A DNA stretch of 64,000 nucleotides from Streptomyces sp. NBC_00878 (GTDB lineage Bacteria > Actinomycetota > Actinomycetes > Streptomycetales > Streptomycetaceae), in assembly GCF_026341515.1 (NCBI RefSeq), contig NZ_JAPEOK010000001.1, positions 2,418,001-2,482,000 of the forward strand, written 5' to 3'. Of the stretch, positions 18,343-27,508 are shown one piece after another; the stretch's first letter is position 1, and every line of letters begins with the position of its first letter. The notes beneath the pieces were generated by a model. It worked only from the letters and a program-made list of their open reading frames with translations, was not told where the DNA came from and did no database searches. The translations under genes were made by a program, and so were the position numbers.

Positions 18343-19436
18343 CCAGGACCGAGATCGGGCTGGGGTTCCAGAGCGACAAGCACCCTGCGGACTACGCCCG
18401 CCTCGCCTCGAAGGCCGAGGAGTACGGCTTCGACGTACTGTCGGTCTTCGGGGATCTGATGTACCAGCCGCCGGTCTTCCCCCTCCTGGAGATGGCCCGA
18501 GCCACCCGCCGGGTCCGAATCGGCGCCGCGTGCTGGAATCCGTACTCGCAGCACCCGTACGAGATAGCGGGACAGGTCGCGGCACTGGACCTGGCCTCGT
18601 CCGGCCGGGCATACCTGGGACTGGCCCGGGGCTCCTGGCTCGGGGACGTGGGCATCAGCCAGCCACGGCCGCTGGCCCATCTACGGGACGCCGCCGGACT
18701 GATCCGGACACTGCTGTCGGGCTCACCGGACGGCTTCCAGGGGGAGGTGTTCCAGCTCACCCCGGGAACGCGCCTGGCATACGAGACCTTTCGCCCGCGG
18801 ATTCCCTTGCTGATCGGCACCTGGGGACCTCGGACGGCGGCGCTGGCCGGGCGGATCGCCCAGGAGGTCAAGATCGGTGGAACGGCGAATCCCGCGATGG
18901 TGGAGGTGATGCGCGGCCGCATCTCCGCGGGCGTGAGCGGGACCGACAGCCCGGACCACGATGCCGGGACCGGGGAGCCCGGCATCGTGGTGGGGGCGGT
19001 GACCGTGGTCGACGAAGACGGGTCGCTCGCCCGGAGCAGGGCCCGCACGGAAGTCGCCATGTACCTGGCTGTGGTGGCTGAACTCGACCCCACCATCGAC
19101 GTGCCGGAGGACCTGCTGGCCCGTGTGAAGGACCTGCTGGCCCGCGGAAGGGCGTCCGAAGCGGGCGCGCTCATCCCCGACGACCTACTCGACCTGTTCG
19201 CCTTCTCCGGCACCCCGGAGCAGGTCGCGGCCCAGGCTCAGCGACTGATCGACGCCGGGGCGAGCAGGGTGGAGTTCGGCACTCCCCACGGCCTGAACGA
19301 CGACCGCGGAGTCGACCTGCTCGGAACCCGGGTGCTCCCACTGCTCGACACCGAATCCGAACCCGAACCCGAACTCCTCAACGCCGCTACGCCGCCCCAC
19401 CAGCGTCAGGCGCAAGCCTCAGCGAAACGCTGTTGA
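18339..19436 (+). CDS. LLM class flavin-dependent oxidoreductase (F420/FMN type)
   Basis: A 365-residue TIM-barrel enzyme of the luciferase-like/methylene-H4MPT-reductase group (N-terminal [33 protein letters not shown] near 92). Family members use F420 or FMNH2. It is the last gene of the DUF3311-SSS-TIGR04076 unit (GTG 18339 overlaps the preceding stop). Its last about 16 codons run antisense through the 3' end of the truncated msrB copy, with which it is convergent. The C-terminal tail after [10 protein letters not shown] is therefore probably not conserved. Confidence 0.83.
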   Translation: MTRTEIGLGFQSDKHPADYARLASKAEEYGFDVLSVFGDLMYQPPVFPLLEMARATRRVRIGAACWNPYSQHPYEIAGQVAALDLASSGRAYLGLARGSWLGDVGISQPRPLAHLRDAAGLIRTLLSGSPDGFQGEVFQLTPGTRLAYETFRPRIPLLIGTWGPRTAALAGRIAQEVKIGGTANPAMVEVMRGRISAGVSGTDSPDHDAGTGEPGIVVGAVTVVDEDGSLARSRARTEVAMYLAVVAELDPTIDVPEDLLARVKDLLARGRASEAGALIPDDLLDLFAFSGTPEQVAAQAQRLIDAGASRVEFGTPHGLNDDRGVDLLGTRVLPLLDTESEPEPELLNAATPPHQRQAQASAKRC

Positions 19437-19656
19437 TGCAGTACCGCTGATCCGTCGGGGTCGGATACCCCTCCCCCTCGAATACGTGACCGAGGTGCGA
19501 GCCGCAGCGGGCGCAGCGCACCTCCGTCCGCGCCATCCCGTGGGACCGGTCCTCGATCAGTTCGACGGCGTCGGAGTCCTTCGGGTCGTAGAAGGACGGC
19601 CAACCGTGAATCGTTGTACCCCAGGAGCCACAGGAGTTCACTTCCGCCACGTTCAC
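19387..19656 (-). pseudogene. truncated msrB (C-terminal about 75 residues)
   Basis: The frame encodes the C-terminal half of methionine-R-sulfoxide reductase B, from GWPSFYDP to the stop. It keeps the [12 protein letters not shown] zinc cysteines and the RYCIN catalytic cysteine, but lacks the N-terminal half that holds the other zinc CxxC. The first about 14 residues ([15 protein letters not shown]) are unrelated. An intact msrB lies at 50174-50581 in the same orientation with roughly 80% nucleotide identity over the shared part. The two copies bracket the island. Functional reductase is unlikely. Confidence 0.8.
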
Positions 19657-20138
19657 ACCGGGAAGACGTGAACGTCCGGCGGCTGCAGCACCTCCAGGAA
19701 CGCGTGGATGTCATCCGGGTCACTGGTGAAGATCACCGCGCTGCCGTGCCGGGCAGCAGCCAACGCTACCCACGCGTCCACCGCGTCCGGCCGCTTCTTC
19801 GCCGGCAGCGCCGCCTGCCCGAGCGCCGTCCCGATGCGCCGCCAATCGGTAACATCCAAGCCGGTCGCACAGGCCAGACACTCCGGCCGACCCGCCTTCG
19901 TCTCCCGCATCGCGGGCTCGGCCGACCGGGCCTGCGGAACCGTGCACCCCTTCAATGCCCCGGCCAGAGCGTGCACCAGGGCCGGGTCGGGACGCCAGAC
20001 CTGCGCCAGAACAGGACCGAGCACCAGCGCACGGTGCTCGGAGGTGCGCAGCCCTTCGTGCAGAGCTACCGCTTTGGCCTTTCGGTCGGCGAGAGCGATC
20101 AGCATGCCGGAGTCGTACACCGGCACCCGCCCACTCAC
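19653..20138 (-). CDS. PIN domain toxin (VapC-like)
   Basis: A 161-residue PIN-fold protein with acidic metal-site residues visible in VYDSGMLIA (Asp9), DAVDAWVAL near 120 and FTSDPDD near 140. PIN toxins are Mg-dependent RNases that act on tRNA or rRNA. The GTG start overlaps the upstream antitoxin stop by 4 bp, the usual coupling in vapBC pairs. It abuts the truncated msrB. Confidence 0.82.
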   Translation of the reverse strand: MSGRVPVYDSGMLIALADRKAKAVALHEGLRTSEHRALVLGPVLAQVWRPDPALVHALAGALKGCTVPQARSAEPAMRETKAGRPECLACATGLDVTDWRRIGTALGQAALPAKKRPDAVDAWVALAAARHGSAVIFTSDPDDIHAFLEVLQPPDVHVFPV

Positions 20139-20464
20139 GCGGCGTGCCCCGACGTCCGGCTCCCCCGCCGATCCTCACCTCGCACCAGCGCCAGCGCCTC
20201 CTCGACCTCGCGGCGCTCCTGCTCGGTCAGCTCTCCCGCCAGAGCCGTCGGCTCCGCCGCAGTCGCACCGGCCTCTTCTTCCGCCCGCGCGATCAGCGCG
20301 TCCACCCCCGCGAACTGCTCCTCTATGGCATCGCTCTCCGCCATCTGCCGCGTCGCCGCGTGCACCAGGTACGCCGAGACGTCCATACCCGCCCGCTCCG
20401 CGTGCTGCCTGATCCGCTCGGCCTGTGCCTTCTCCAGACTGATACTGATCCGCGTCTTCGCCAT
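20135..20464 (-). CDS. ribbon-helix-helix antitoxin of VapBC-like pair
   Basis: A 109-residue protein with an N-terminal RHH/CopG-type DNA-binding segment (AKTRISISLEKAQAERIRQH) and an acidic C-terminal half (ELTEQERREVEEALALVRGE) suited to neutralising the PIN toxin. ATG 20464 is used; the 12-residue upstream extension overlaps the operator. First gene of the toxin-antitoxin operon. Confidence 0.8.
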   Translation of the reverse strand: MAKTRISISLEKAQAERIRQHAERAGMDVSAYLVHAATRQMAESDAIEEQFAGVDALIARAEEEAGATAAEPTALAGELTEQERREVEEALALVRGEDRRGSRTSGHAA

Positions 20465-20474
20465 ACCCGGTAGC

Positions 20475-20490
20475 GTATGACGCGTATTAC
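20475..20490. promoter_or_regulatory. candidate antitoxin autoregulatory operator
   Basis: GTATGACGCGTATTAC is an imperfect palindrome centred on ACGCGT, 11 bp upstream of the antitoxin ATG, where an RHH antitoxin would repress its own promoter. Confidence 0.45.
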
Positions 20491-20502
20491 GAAGGTTCAA
20501 GT

Positions 20503-20540
20503 GGCTGCCGGACCAACCCGGAGTGGACTTCCCGGCAGCC
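20503..20540. repeat. inverted repeat (9-bp arms)
   Basis: GGCTGCCGG and CCGGCAGCC are separated by 20 bp, between the antitoxin promoter and an IS110 remnant. It could be a transposon end or a terminator-like hairpin; no T-tract is present. Confidence 0.45.
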
Positions 20541-20612
20541 GGTCCCTCGGGCGACTCGACGGCGGGCCGTTCAGCGGGGCTGACTCATGATCTGCCTCGC
20601 CCGCCGACATGA

Positions 20613-21190
20613 TCCGGCGCTGCTGGAGCCTGGCTCGGCACCGGCCGCCGACTGGCATTCGAGGCACTCGACGAGCAGACCGTCGTCGTCCCGGGCACCG
20701 GCACCCTCGACATCGTGATCCCCTCCCTGGCCCGCTCGCTCGGCGCCGTCCACGAACAACGCCGGGCAACACAAGCCCAGATCGAGGCCCTGCTGGAGGA
20801 GCACCCTCTTTCGAAGGTCCTGACGTCCCTGCCCGGCGTCGGCGTCAGGACCGCCGCCACGCTGCTGGTCACCGTCGGCGACGGCACCAGCTTCCCCGCC
20901 CCCGCCCACCTGGCCTCCTACGCCGGCCTCGCCCCGACCACGAAGTCGTCGAGGCCCTCGATCCACGGCGAACACGCGCCCAGAGGCGGCAACCGCCAGC
21001 TCAAACGGGCAATGTTCCTGTCCGCGTTCGCCGCCCTGCACGACCCCGCCTCCCGCACCTACCGCGACCGATGCCGAGCCCGCGGGAAAACCCACACGCA
21101 GGCTCTTCTCCGCCTGGCCCGACAACGGATCAACGTGCTGTTCGCAATGCTCCGCGACGGCACCTTCTACGAACCCAGAAACCCCATGCC
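20613..21190 (+). pseudogene. IS110-family transposase remnant (C-terminal part)
   Basis: The frame after the stop at 20610 encodes the C-terminal transposase_20 domain of an IS110/IS116/IS902-type enzyme: AFEALDEQTVVVPGTG, LTSLPGVGVRTAATLL, LASYAGLAP and a terminal ARQRINVLFAMLRDGTFYEPR. The N-terminal DEDD catalytic domain is absent. The frame continues without homology to 21389. Not mobile by itself. Confidence 0.8.
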
Positions 21191-21376
21191 CCGCTTGACG
21201 ATGGACATAGAGGCCCCCCAGAGCAATCACCCGCCGTCCACGATCAGGGGAACTTCAGGGGTCGGCCGGACGGCGAGGTTGTACGGCAGGCACTCCCACT
21301 GGATCCCGGTGTGCATCACGTACAAGACGCCCGGTTCGAGCACGGTGGAAAAGTCGCTGAGCCGACCTGGACCGGT

Positions 21377-22867
21377 TCACCCTTGGTGAGTTCGGACTTC
21401 TTCTCCGATGAGACGAACGACGGGCATGGCATGCGTCTCACGGAGTCTGGCGTAGCCGCACACGAGTCCCTGCACGTGTCTTGGCGCAAGTGCGGATGAC
21501 CAGTATTGGCTGAGCGGGGCGCACGCCACCCCTCGTGCCGCCAACCTGGAGACAAGCTGTGCCTCATCCACTTGATCCCAAGCAAGCACTGTATGCAGTC
21601 CTGCGTTGATACCCAGGAGTCGGACGTCTGGCAGCAGCTCTTGCACAGCCCGCGTGAACCGATCTCGGCGGGCGCGATACGTACGCATCGCACGAACGGT
21701 GTGTCGGGTCACCGCACCGGAACGAAGGAGCTCGGTCAAGGCCCATGCCGACAACGCGCTGACAGAGTCTCCATCGTCCAGCAGCGCCTGCTGAATCGGT
21801 CCGCGAAGGTGAGGCGGTGTCACTGCCCAGGCGACGCGCAGATCGCGGGTGAGGATTTTTGATGCGGTGCCCAGATAAATCACATGGCGTTCCCCGGTTG
21901 ACATTGCCCGGAGGGGCGGCATCGGTGGGAGATCGTAACGGAACTCTCCGTCGTAGTCGTCCTCGAAGACATAGCCGCCATGGGCCGCTGCCCAACTGAG
22001 CAGCTGAGCTCGTCTCGTCACCGAGAGCCGCGAGCCGAGGGGAAACTGATGAGCGGGTGTGACGTACGTAGCGGCCGCTTCCGGGGGAATCTGGTCAACC
22101 CGTATCCCGTCGGCGTCAACAGCGACGCCGTGAATGCATGCCCCAGCGTTCGTGAGGGCGGTGCGCGCACTGCGGTAACCCGGGTCCTCCATCGCGACGG
22201 TGCGGCCCCGGAGGTCGAGCACGGACGTAAGGGTGCGAAGCGCACTGGTCACGCTGGGGAAGAAAAACACGTCCTGTGGGTCACACAGGAGGTGCCTGCG
22301 GGTTCGAATGTGCTCAGCGACCTGTTCCTGCAGGTCAGGAAGAAAGCGATGAACTCGCACATCGCCTGGTTGATGACTGATGGCCCTGTCCCAGAGTGCC
22401 TGCTGCGAGGCTGCCTTGAAAGCTCGGCGCCAATCAAGGGCGTCGATCAGCTCCGTGTCCGGGTACCCGGGCAGGAGGTCGAGGGACGCACTCTCCGAAA
22501 GACGTGTGTCCGGGGTGGGATCGGATCCTGTGGCCAGAGAATTGATCACGATGTCCCGGGCGGCAACTTCCTCTTGTCGGGCATCCAACGCCGCGGCCTG
22601 TTTCGCACCGACGGCCACACGGGTGGAGCTGCCTGCTCGTGCCGTAAGGAAACCGGATGCGACGAGCTCCTCGTAGGCGGAGACGACCACTGAACGCGAG
22701 TACCCGAGCTGCCTCGCGAGCACCCTCGTCGACGGGAGCTCCTCGCCTTCCTTCAGTTCCTGCCGCGCAATCGATGCCACCAGGGCCGCGGCCAATCTCC
22801 GAGGCAGGGTACCCGGTCCCGATACAACCTCCAGACGGACCTCACTGGGAATCGGGTACCTTGGCAT
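21377..22867 (-). CDS. MocR/PdxR-type GntR-aminotransferase regulator
   Basis: A 496-residue fusion: GntR winged helix at about 20-85 (ELPSTRVLARQLGYSRSVVV), then a fold-type-I aminotransferase domain. The latter has the EDDYDGEFRY motif at 302-311 and the PLP Schiff-base lysine Lys337 (GTASKILTRDLR). MocR proteins bind PLP as an effector and regulate vitamin B6, GABA or amino-compound genes. It is the last gene of a minus-strand unit, 9 bp after the APC permease gene. GC content is visibly below the chromosomal average here. It may autoregulate from within the operon. Confidence 0.9.
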   Translation of the reverse strand: MPRYPIPSEVRLEVVSGPGTLPRRLAAALVASIARQELKEGEELPSTRVLARQLGYSRSVVVSAYEELVASGFLTARAGSSTRVAVGAKQAAALDARQEEVAARDIVINSLATGSDPTPDTRLSESASLDLLPGYPDTELIDALDWRRAFKAASQQALWDRAISHQPGDVRVHRFLPDLQEQVAEHIRTRRHLLCDPQDVFFFPSVTSALRTLTSVLDLRGRTVAMEDPGYRSARTALTNAGACIHGVAVDADGIRVDQIPPEAAATYVTPAHQFPLGSRLSVTRRAQLLSWAAAHGGYVFEDDYDGEFRYDLPPMPPLRAMSTGERHVIYLGTASKILTRDLRVAWAVTPPHLRGPIQQALLDDGDSVSALSAWALTELLRSGAVTRHTVRAMRTYRARRDRFTRAVQELLPDVRLLGINAGLHTVLAWDQVDEAQLVSRLAARGVACAPLSQYWSSALAPRHVQGLVCGYARLRETHAMPVVRLIGEEVRTHQG

Positions 22868-22876
22868 TGCTCTACC

Positions 22877-24232
22877 TCAGGTTTGGGGTACTGAATCTGC
22901 CGGTGTGGGCTCGCGATCTGATATCTGCATTTCCGGTGGTTCCCTTGTGAAGCCTCTTGTGAGAACCGTCAGATACACGATCCCGACTGCCAGCCATCCT
23001 ACCCCGATCCAGATGGCTCTTGCGTCCAGCAGGGTAACGAGATAGAGGCATACGAGCACCCCCAGGCTCGGCAGCACGACAAAACCGAGGATTGAGAGGC
23101 GGCGGTGTCGGCGGTTGCGCATGTAGTAGGCGATCACGCACAGGTTGACCGAGGCGTACGCGAGGAGAGCGCCGAAGTTGATGAAGGAGGCGGCCTGTTC
23201 GATTGTGCTCCACAAGGAGATCAGAGAGGTGAGACCAACCAGTATCAGGTTGAAGACCGGCGTGCGAAAACGTCTATTGAAGTTTCCGAAGACCTTTCGC
23301 GGGAAGACCCCGTCGCGACCCATGACGAAAAGGAGTCGCGCAGTGGCGGATTGGATTGCCATACATGAGGCGAAGCCACCCACGATATACATCGTGTTGA
23401 TTATGTTCGCGAAGTCCCGGCCGCCGATGAGTCTGGCGATGTCGTAGTACGCCGCTTCTCCGTGATCCGCTCCCGGAACTGCCAGCTGCACGATATAAGA
23501 AACCACGACGAAGAACACGCCGCCGAGGGAAACGGCGAGCACTATGGCGCGAGGAATGCTCCGCTCCGGCTCACGGGTTTCCCCGGACAAGGTACTGATG
23601 GCCTCGAATCCCAGGAACGCGTACGCGGCGACGGCTGCGGCCGAGGTGACATGAGAGAACGAAGTCGTACTATTCCACCATGGAGCGGAGAAGCTGGGGT
23701 CGCCGTGCTGGAACGCATACCGAGTGCACCAGATGCTGAACAGCACGACCATGAGTATGGCGACTGCCAGTAGGAGGCGGTTGACCCAGTCGGCCAGCAC
23801 AACTCCCAGCACGTTGATAGCCGTCGTAGCCGCTGCGGTGATCAGCAACCATGCCCAAACCGGCAGCACGGAGAACTGGGCGTGGAAGAAAGTGCCCATG
23901 AAGAGCCATGCAAGCGAGGGCAGGAAGAGGTAGTCCAGCAGTATGGCCCAACCGACCAGGAAGCCGATCCGCGAGTCGAGCAGTCGCCGCGCATACGTGT
24001 AGGCCGATCCGGAGGACGGGATGATGCGTGCCAGCTTTGCGTAGCTCAGGGCGGTGAAAGTCAGTGAAATCGCGGCGATGGCGAACGCGGTCGGCGCCGC
24101 ACCACCGCTCGTGGCCGCTATCGCTCCGAATATGGAGAGAACGACACCAGGGGCCATGTAGGATAGACCAAAGGCCAGGGCGCCGGCCATCGACAGTTTT
24201 CTCTTGATGCCGACAGAACCTTGTGTGGTCAC
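22877..24232 (-). CDS. APC superfamily amino acid permease
   Basis: A 451-residue membrane transporter with about 12 helices. The N-terminal consensus helix GALAFGLSYMAPGVVLSIFG and the YSFLGFEA-like stretch YAFLGFEAISTLSGE near 215 are APC family marks. It probably imports an amino acid, amine or related amide. The GTG start overlaps the nitrilase stop by 4 bp. Codon usage is less GC-biased than in the core genes, pointing to transfer. Confidence 0.88.
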   Translation of the reverse strand: MTTQGSVGIKRKLSMAGALAFGLSYMAPGVVLSIFGAIAATSGGAAPTAFAIAAISLTFTALSYAKLARIIPSSGSAYTYARRLLDSRIGFLVGWAILLDYLFLPSLAWLFMGTFFHAQFSVLPVWAWLLITAAATTAINVLGVVLADWVNRLLLAVAILMVVLFSIWCTRYAFQHGDPSFSAPWWNSTTSFSHVTSAAAVAAYAFLGFEAISTLSGETREPERSIPRAIVLAVSLGGVFFVVVSYIVQLAVPGADHGEAAYYDIARLIGGRDFANIINTMYIVGGFASCMAIQSATARLLFVMGRDGVFPRKVFGNFNRRFRTPVFNLILVGLTSLISLWSTIEQAASFINFGALLAYASVNLCVIAYYMRNRRHRRLSILGFVVLPSLGVLVCLYLVTLLDARAIWIGVGWLAVGIVYLTVLTRGFTREPPEMQISDREPTPADSVPQT

Positions 24233-25131
24233 GATGGCTCTCCCTTATCTGTTTCAACCGAGGTTGTGCGGGTCGATACCGATCGCCACTTTTCTGGGTC
24301 GATCTGTCCGTTGTAGAAAGGGAGTTGAACAGGCGTGTCCGAGCCCTGGAAGTGGTCCCATGGGCGTGTGACGCCCGCTGTCCCGCGCTTGCGCACCGAT
24401 GTCACGGTGTCGAGATCGATGACATCGACCAAGGTCACTGGCTCCGCCGTGATGCTCTGGGTGCGGATCCGGCCTTCCGGATCGACGAGCAGGCTCTTTC
24501 CCATCCCGAGAGGGCCCGCGCCGTTGACGCTGGCGACGAAATTTTGGTTCACAATCGCATTGGCCTGTGCCAGTACGACTTCTTGTGTCCGGTCGTTTGT
24601 ACTGGTCGCGACGACGTTGACGACCAACTCCGCTCCCATCCACGCCAGATGACGGCTCACCTCGGGGAACCAGGCGTCGTAGCAGACGGACAGGCCGACC
24701 CTGCCGAACCCGGCCATTTCGAAAACCGTAAACCCAGAGCCTGGTGCTACGGTTTCCACGGGCCTGAATGGAAAGGTCTTGCGATAAGAAGCAGCGAGTT
24801 GCCCTTCGGGAGAATAGACGAGTGCGGTGTTGTACAACGCGCCGTCATCCCCGCGTTCGATGACGCTGCCCGGGATGAGCCAGGTCTTGAGATCCCCCGC
24901 CAGTTGGGAGAACGTGTCGCCGCGAGGGCCGTTCAGTGGCTCCGCTTCGGACTCGGCGAACTCGGCGAAGGATTCCTCGAGTCCGGTTGTATCCTCTCTC
25001 ACCACGTGATACTCGGGATAGACGAGAAGATCACACGAAGTCGAGCGGAGACGTCTCTCGACACCGGATGCGAACGCCTTCAGGTCCTCATGTGGGCTCT
25101 GCACCATGGCAAGAGTCAGTAGACGCGTCAC
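24229..25131 (-). CDS. carbon-nitrogen hydrolase (nitrilase superfamily amidase)
   Basis: A 300-residue cytosolic enzyme with the nitrilase triad visible as Glu40 (VYPEYH), Lys118 (YRKTF) and Cys150 (SVCYDAWFPE). It should cleave a C-N bond of an amide, carbamoyl compound or nitrile. The GTG start overlaps the upstream PNPOx-like stop and its own stop overlaps the permease start, so the three are translationally coupled. Substrate unknown; the transporter is likely to import it. Confidence 0.88.
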   Translation of the reverse strand: MTRLLTLAMVQSPHEDLKAFASGVERRLRSTSCDLLVYPEYHVVREDTTGLEESFAEFAESEAEPLNGPRGDTFSQLAGDLKTWLIPGSVIERGDDGALYNTALVYSPEGQLAASYRKTFPFRPVETVAPGSGFTVFEMAGFGRVGLSVCYDAWFPEVSRHLAWMGAELVVNVVATSTNDRTQEVVLAQANAIVNQNFVASVNGAGPLGMGKSLLVDPEGRIRTQSITAEPVTLVDVIDLDTVTSVRKRGTAGVTRPWDHFQGSDTPVQLPFYNGQIDPEKWRSVSTRTTSVETDKGEPS

Positions 25132-25799
25132 GATTCCTCCCTCTGAGAACTGGCGAGAAACCTCTGAATGGATGGCGACAGGGGAGTGCCTTCGGGAAGA
25201 CCCTCGGCCGGTATCGGTTCGCCGAATACAGTGGAGATGGGAATCACGCCACGCCAGAGCTCCGGATCGTAGCGCTCTCCGGGCTCGGGCGGTGTGGGTC
25301 CGCCATCACGGACTTTGACAGTCCAGTCGGCGTCGGTGATATCCATGAACAAGACCATGGTCGCAGCCAAATGCTTGCGTGTATGAGGGGGGACTTCATG
25401 AGACCTCCCTGGTGTGATTCCTTCAGTCAAAGCAGTGAGAGCTTCAGCCCTTTCTTCGTCTGGCAGGGGGCGCATCACTCCACGAATGACTGCCGAACGG
25501 AACCGGGCACTTTGGTTGAACATTGTGTGCGCGTAGATGAGGCCATCCATATGGGTAACGCCAAACGCCACCGGGCTGCCGTCGGCCATGTGGCGCAGGG
25601 CTCCGGCAGCGGTCGAGCCGTGGAACAGCACCCGATCGCCGTCGCGTGCGTAGAGCATGGGTACCATCCAGGGCTCGCCGTCAAAGACGGTGGCAAGGGT
25701 GCCGACCCGGTGCCCGGCATCCAGGACTGCGTACAGATCACGCACATCGTGGCGAGAACGTTCCGGGAGACGGTTTACTCGGTGCAATCGAGGATTCAT
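25128..25799 (-). CDS. pyridoxamine 5'-phosphate oxidase-family flavoprotein
   Basis: A 223-residue split-barrel protein of the PNPOx-like group (GTLATVFDGEPWMVPMLY; DRVLFHGSTAAGALRHM; SPVAFGVTHMDGLIYAH), which binds FMN or F420/haem-like cofactors. It is first gene of the cassette with nitrilase, APC permease and MocR. ATG 25799 is chosen because upstream sequence of the long frame is an IS256 remnant. A PLP-sensing MocR regulator with a PNPOx-like enzyme suggests a vitamin B6 or amine link (inference). Confidence 0.8.
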   Translation of the reverse strand: MNPRLHRVNRLPERSRHDVRDLYAVLDAGHRVGTLATVFDGEPWMVPMLYARDGDRVLFHGSTAAGALRHMADGSPVAFGVTHMDGLIYAHTMFNQSARFRSAVIRGVMRPLPDEERAEALTALTEGITPGRSHEVPPHTRKHLAATMVLFMDITDADWTVKVRDGGPTPPEPGERYDPELWRGVIPISTVFGEPIPAEGLPEGTPLSPSIQRFLASSQREES

Positions 25800-25819
25800 G
25801 AGGCCCAAGAGTAGAAACA

Positions 25820-26035
25820 GGCGGTATGGGTTTCTAGTCCAGTTAACGGCGATACGCGCAGACCAGTATCTGGGTGGGCCGGCTCGATCGTTGCCGAGCA
25901 GCCCTGTACGGGCTGCGAGTGGATGCCCATGAACTGGGCCGCCCGATCCGGCGTGTCCGCGGACCCGGACGGCCTCGCGTATGCGGGCGTTCACGGACTC
26001 GGTCGTGTTCGTCGAGCAGACTTCCGGTCCCAGGC
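25820..26035 (-). pseudogene. IS256-like transposase remnant, frameshifted
   Basis: The minus frame reads CSTNTTESVNARIREAVRVRGH, close to the conserved C-terminal IS256 mutator signature CSTNxxESxNARxRxAxRxRGHF. Matching sequence then continues only after a frame change. The rest of the 25800-26491 gap shows no intact gene on either strand. Confidence 0.6.
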
Positions 26036-26491
26036 TTCCTGAACTCCCGAACCGCTCCGTCGCGGCGTCTTCACTGGGTGCGGTGTGGGCGGGCTTGAGA
26101 TCGCGGTTCGTACGGCCCGTGGGTGAGGCCCTTCGCGTGCGAGTGCCGTTGCGGCTGCGCCTGAATGGGGCCGGCGACGGCTGGCCAGCAGCACAGCTGC
26201 CACGAGCGACACCCGGGCCCACCGATCTTGTTTGCCTGATGCAAGCCTCGGCGCGCCGGAAGGACGGCTTACACCACACCTGCTTGTTGTCCTACATTTC
26301 GCTACCCATGTCTTGTGATGCAGGATTATCTACGGCTACCGTGCAGCCATCGCGCAAGTCGCGGAGGAGGATCTGCAACCGCTTCGGGCGTGACGGTCCG
26401 AGGACGAGGACGGCTGGCGGGCGAGCGCCTGCGACGTACTCACCCTCCGGACCAGCGAAGTGGACACGTCGGGAACCTGGGAGGATCAATC

Positions 26492-27115
26492 GTGAGCATT
26501 TGGCGCAACAATCGGGAGCAACGGCATTCTGTGGGCATCGAATGCCCGACGAATCCCGGGGGCAAGAGCGTGCCTTCGGCTGCGGGCAGCAAGCACCGAC
26601 AGCTTTCGAAGCGTTCGATCGTGACATCGGGAATTTGCTTGTCGATTCTGGGGACGGCAGTGCTGGTAATGCCGGCCGAGGGCGCGACCCGGGACTCCGG
26701 CGGAGCACCGCTCGGCCTTCCCGTGGGGACCTGGAATCAGATCGTGCATCTGCCCCATGCCGATGAGCAGACCATGGTCTCCTTCCACGCTGACGGCACC
26801 GTTTCAGGGATCGCGCCGGCTGCCAGCCTTCCGTGCCCATCGGGCACGGGTACCTGCACCCTGGGCAGCGCCAGCTTGGGTAGGTGGAGGAGTACGGGCG
26901 GCAACACGCTCCAGTTCGTGCTCAAAGAGTACGTCTACGACACCAACGGTAATTTGGTGAATTTCATCATTCCCAAAGTGCAGGTCACCCTGTCAGATGG
27001 CGGCAATAGCTACCACGGAAAATCGACAACTGGATTCTGGACCACTGGCGACCAGCTTCTGTTCACAGCTGGGTCCACTGCGGATGCGACTCGGATGCCA
27101 TTCCCGTCTTACTGA
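26492..27115 (+). CDS. hypothetical secreted protein, lipocalin-like beta-rich
   Basis: A 207-residue protein. The GTG start at 26492 follows a GGGAGGA ribosome site. A hydrophobic signal segment lies at about residues 45-63 (TSGICLSILGTAVLVMPA) after a long basic N-terminus. The mature part is beta-rich, with GTWNQIVHLPHADEQTMVSF, a Cys pair (PCPSGTGTC) and an LGRWRSTGGNTLQFVLKEYV block that recalls lipocalin-like bacterial secreted proteins. GC is lower than in core genes. Function unknown; it is isolated among IS remnants. Confidence 0.6.
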   Translation: MSIWRNNREQRHSVGIECPTNPGGKSVPSAAGSKHRQLSKRSIVTSGICLSILGTAVLVMPAEGATRDSGGAPLGLPVGTWNQIVHLPHADEQTMVSFHADGTVSGIAPAASLPCPSGTGTCTLGSASLGRWRSTGGNTLQFVLKEYVYDTNGNLVNFIIPKVQVTLSDGGNSYHGKSTTGFWTTGDQLLFTAGSTADATRMPFPSY

Positions 27116-27143
27116 CGAACCCCTTGCGGTCATCAAGAGTGGA

Positions 27144-27400
27144 CTACGAAACAGGGTCTTCAAAGTTGGGCGGCGCGGAGGTGGCCCACGGGGCCGGGTG
27201 GTCGCGGAGCCTTTCACCCGTGACGCGAAGACCCCGCAGACCGGGCGGGCCCGACAGAAGCATCCCGCCGTGGCCAGGTAGACCCGGCGCCCACCGTCCA
27301 CGCACCGCTCGACCCGCATGACGGACACCCCGTCGAGGCCGAGCAGCAACGGCTTGTCGTTGGCCACGCCCGTGGCTCCCAGCGACCCTTCTGGGTAGAG
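27144..27400 (-). pseudogene. ISL3-family transposase N-terminal remnant
   Basis: The minus frame contains LLLGLDGVSVMRVERCVDGG and CGVFASRVKGSATTRPRG, matching the N-terminal zinc-finger region of ISL3 transposases (double CxxC before the TTRPRDLP segment). One zinc cysteine pair is damaged (CRARPVCGVF), and homology stops after about 70 residues. Confidence 0.6.
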
Positions 27401-27508
27401 AACAGAAAAGATCACCCAGGACTCTGGGCAGCCTGCCTCCAGGGCCGACAACCACCCCACCCATCACAGACTGCAACGGCCGGTCAGCGCGTACCGACGA
27501 TGCACGGC

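Noticed and set aside
19387..19656. A functional second msrB
   Set aside because: The N-terminal half with one zinc CxxC is missing and the first residues are unrelated, so it is treated as a fragment.
25981..26766. 261-codon plus frame before the secreted protein
   Set aside because: Runs over an IS256 remnant and the secreted-protein start; composition does not look coding.
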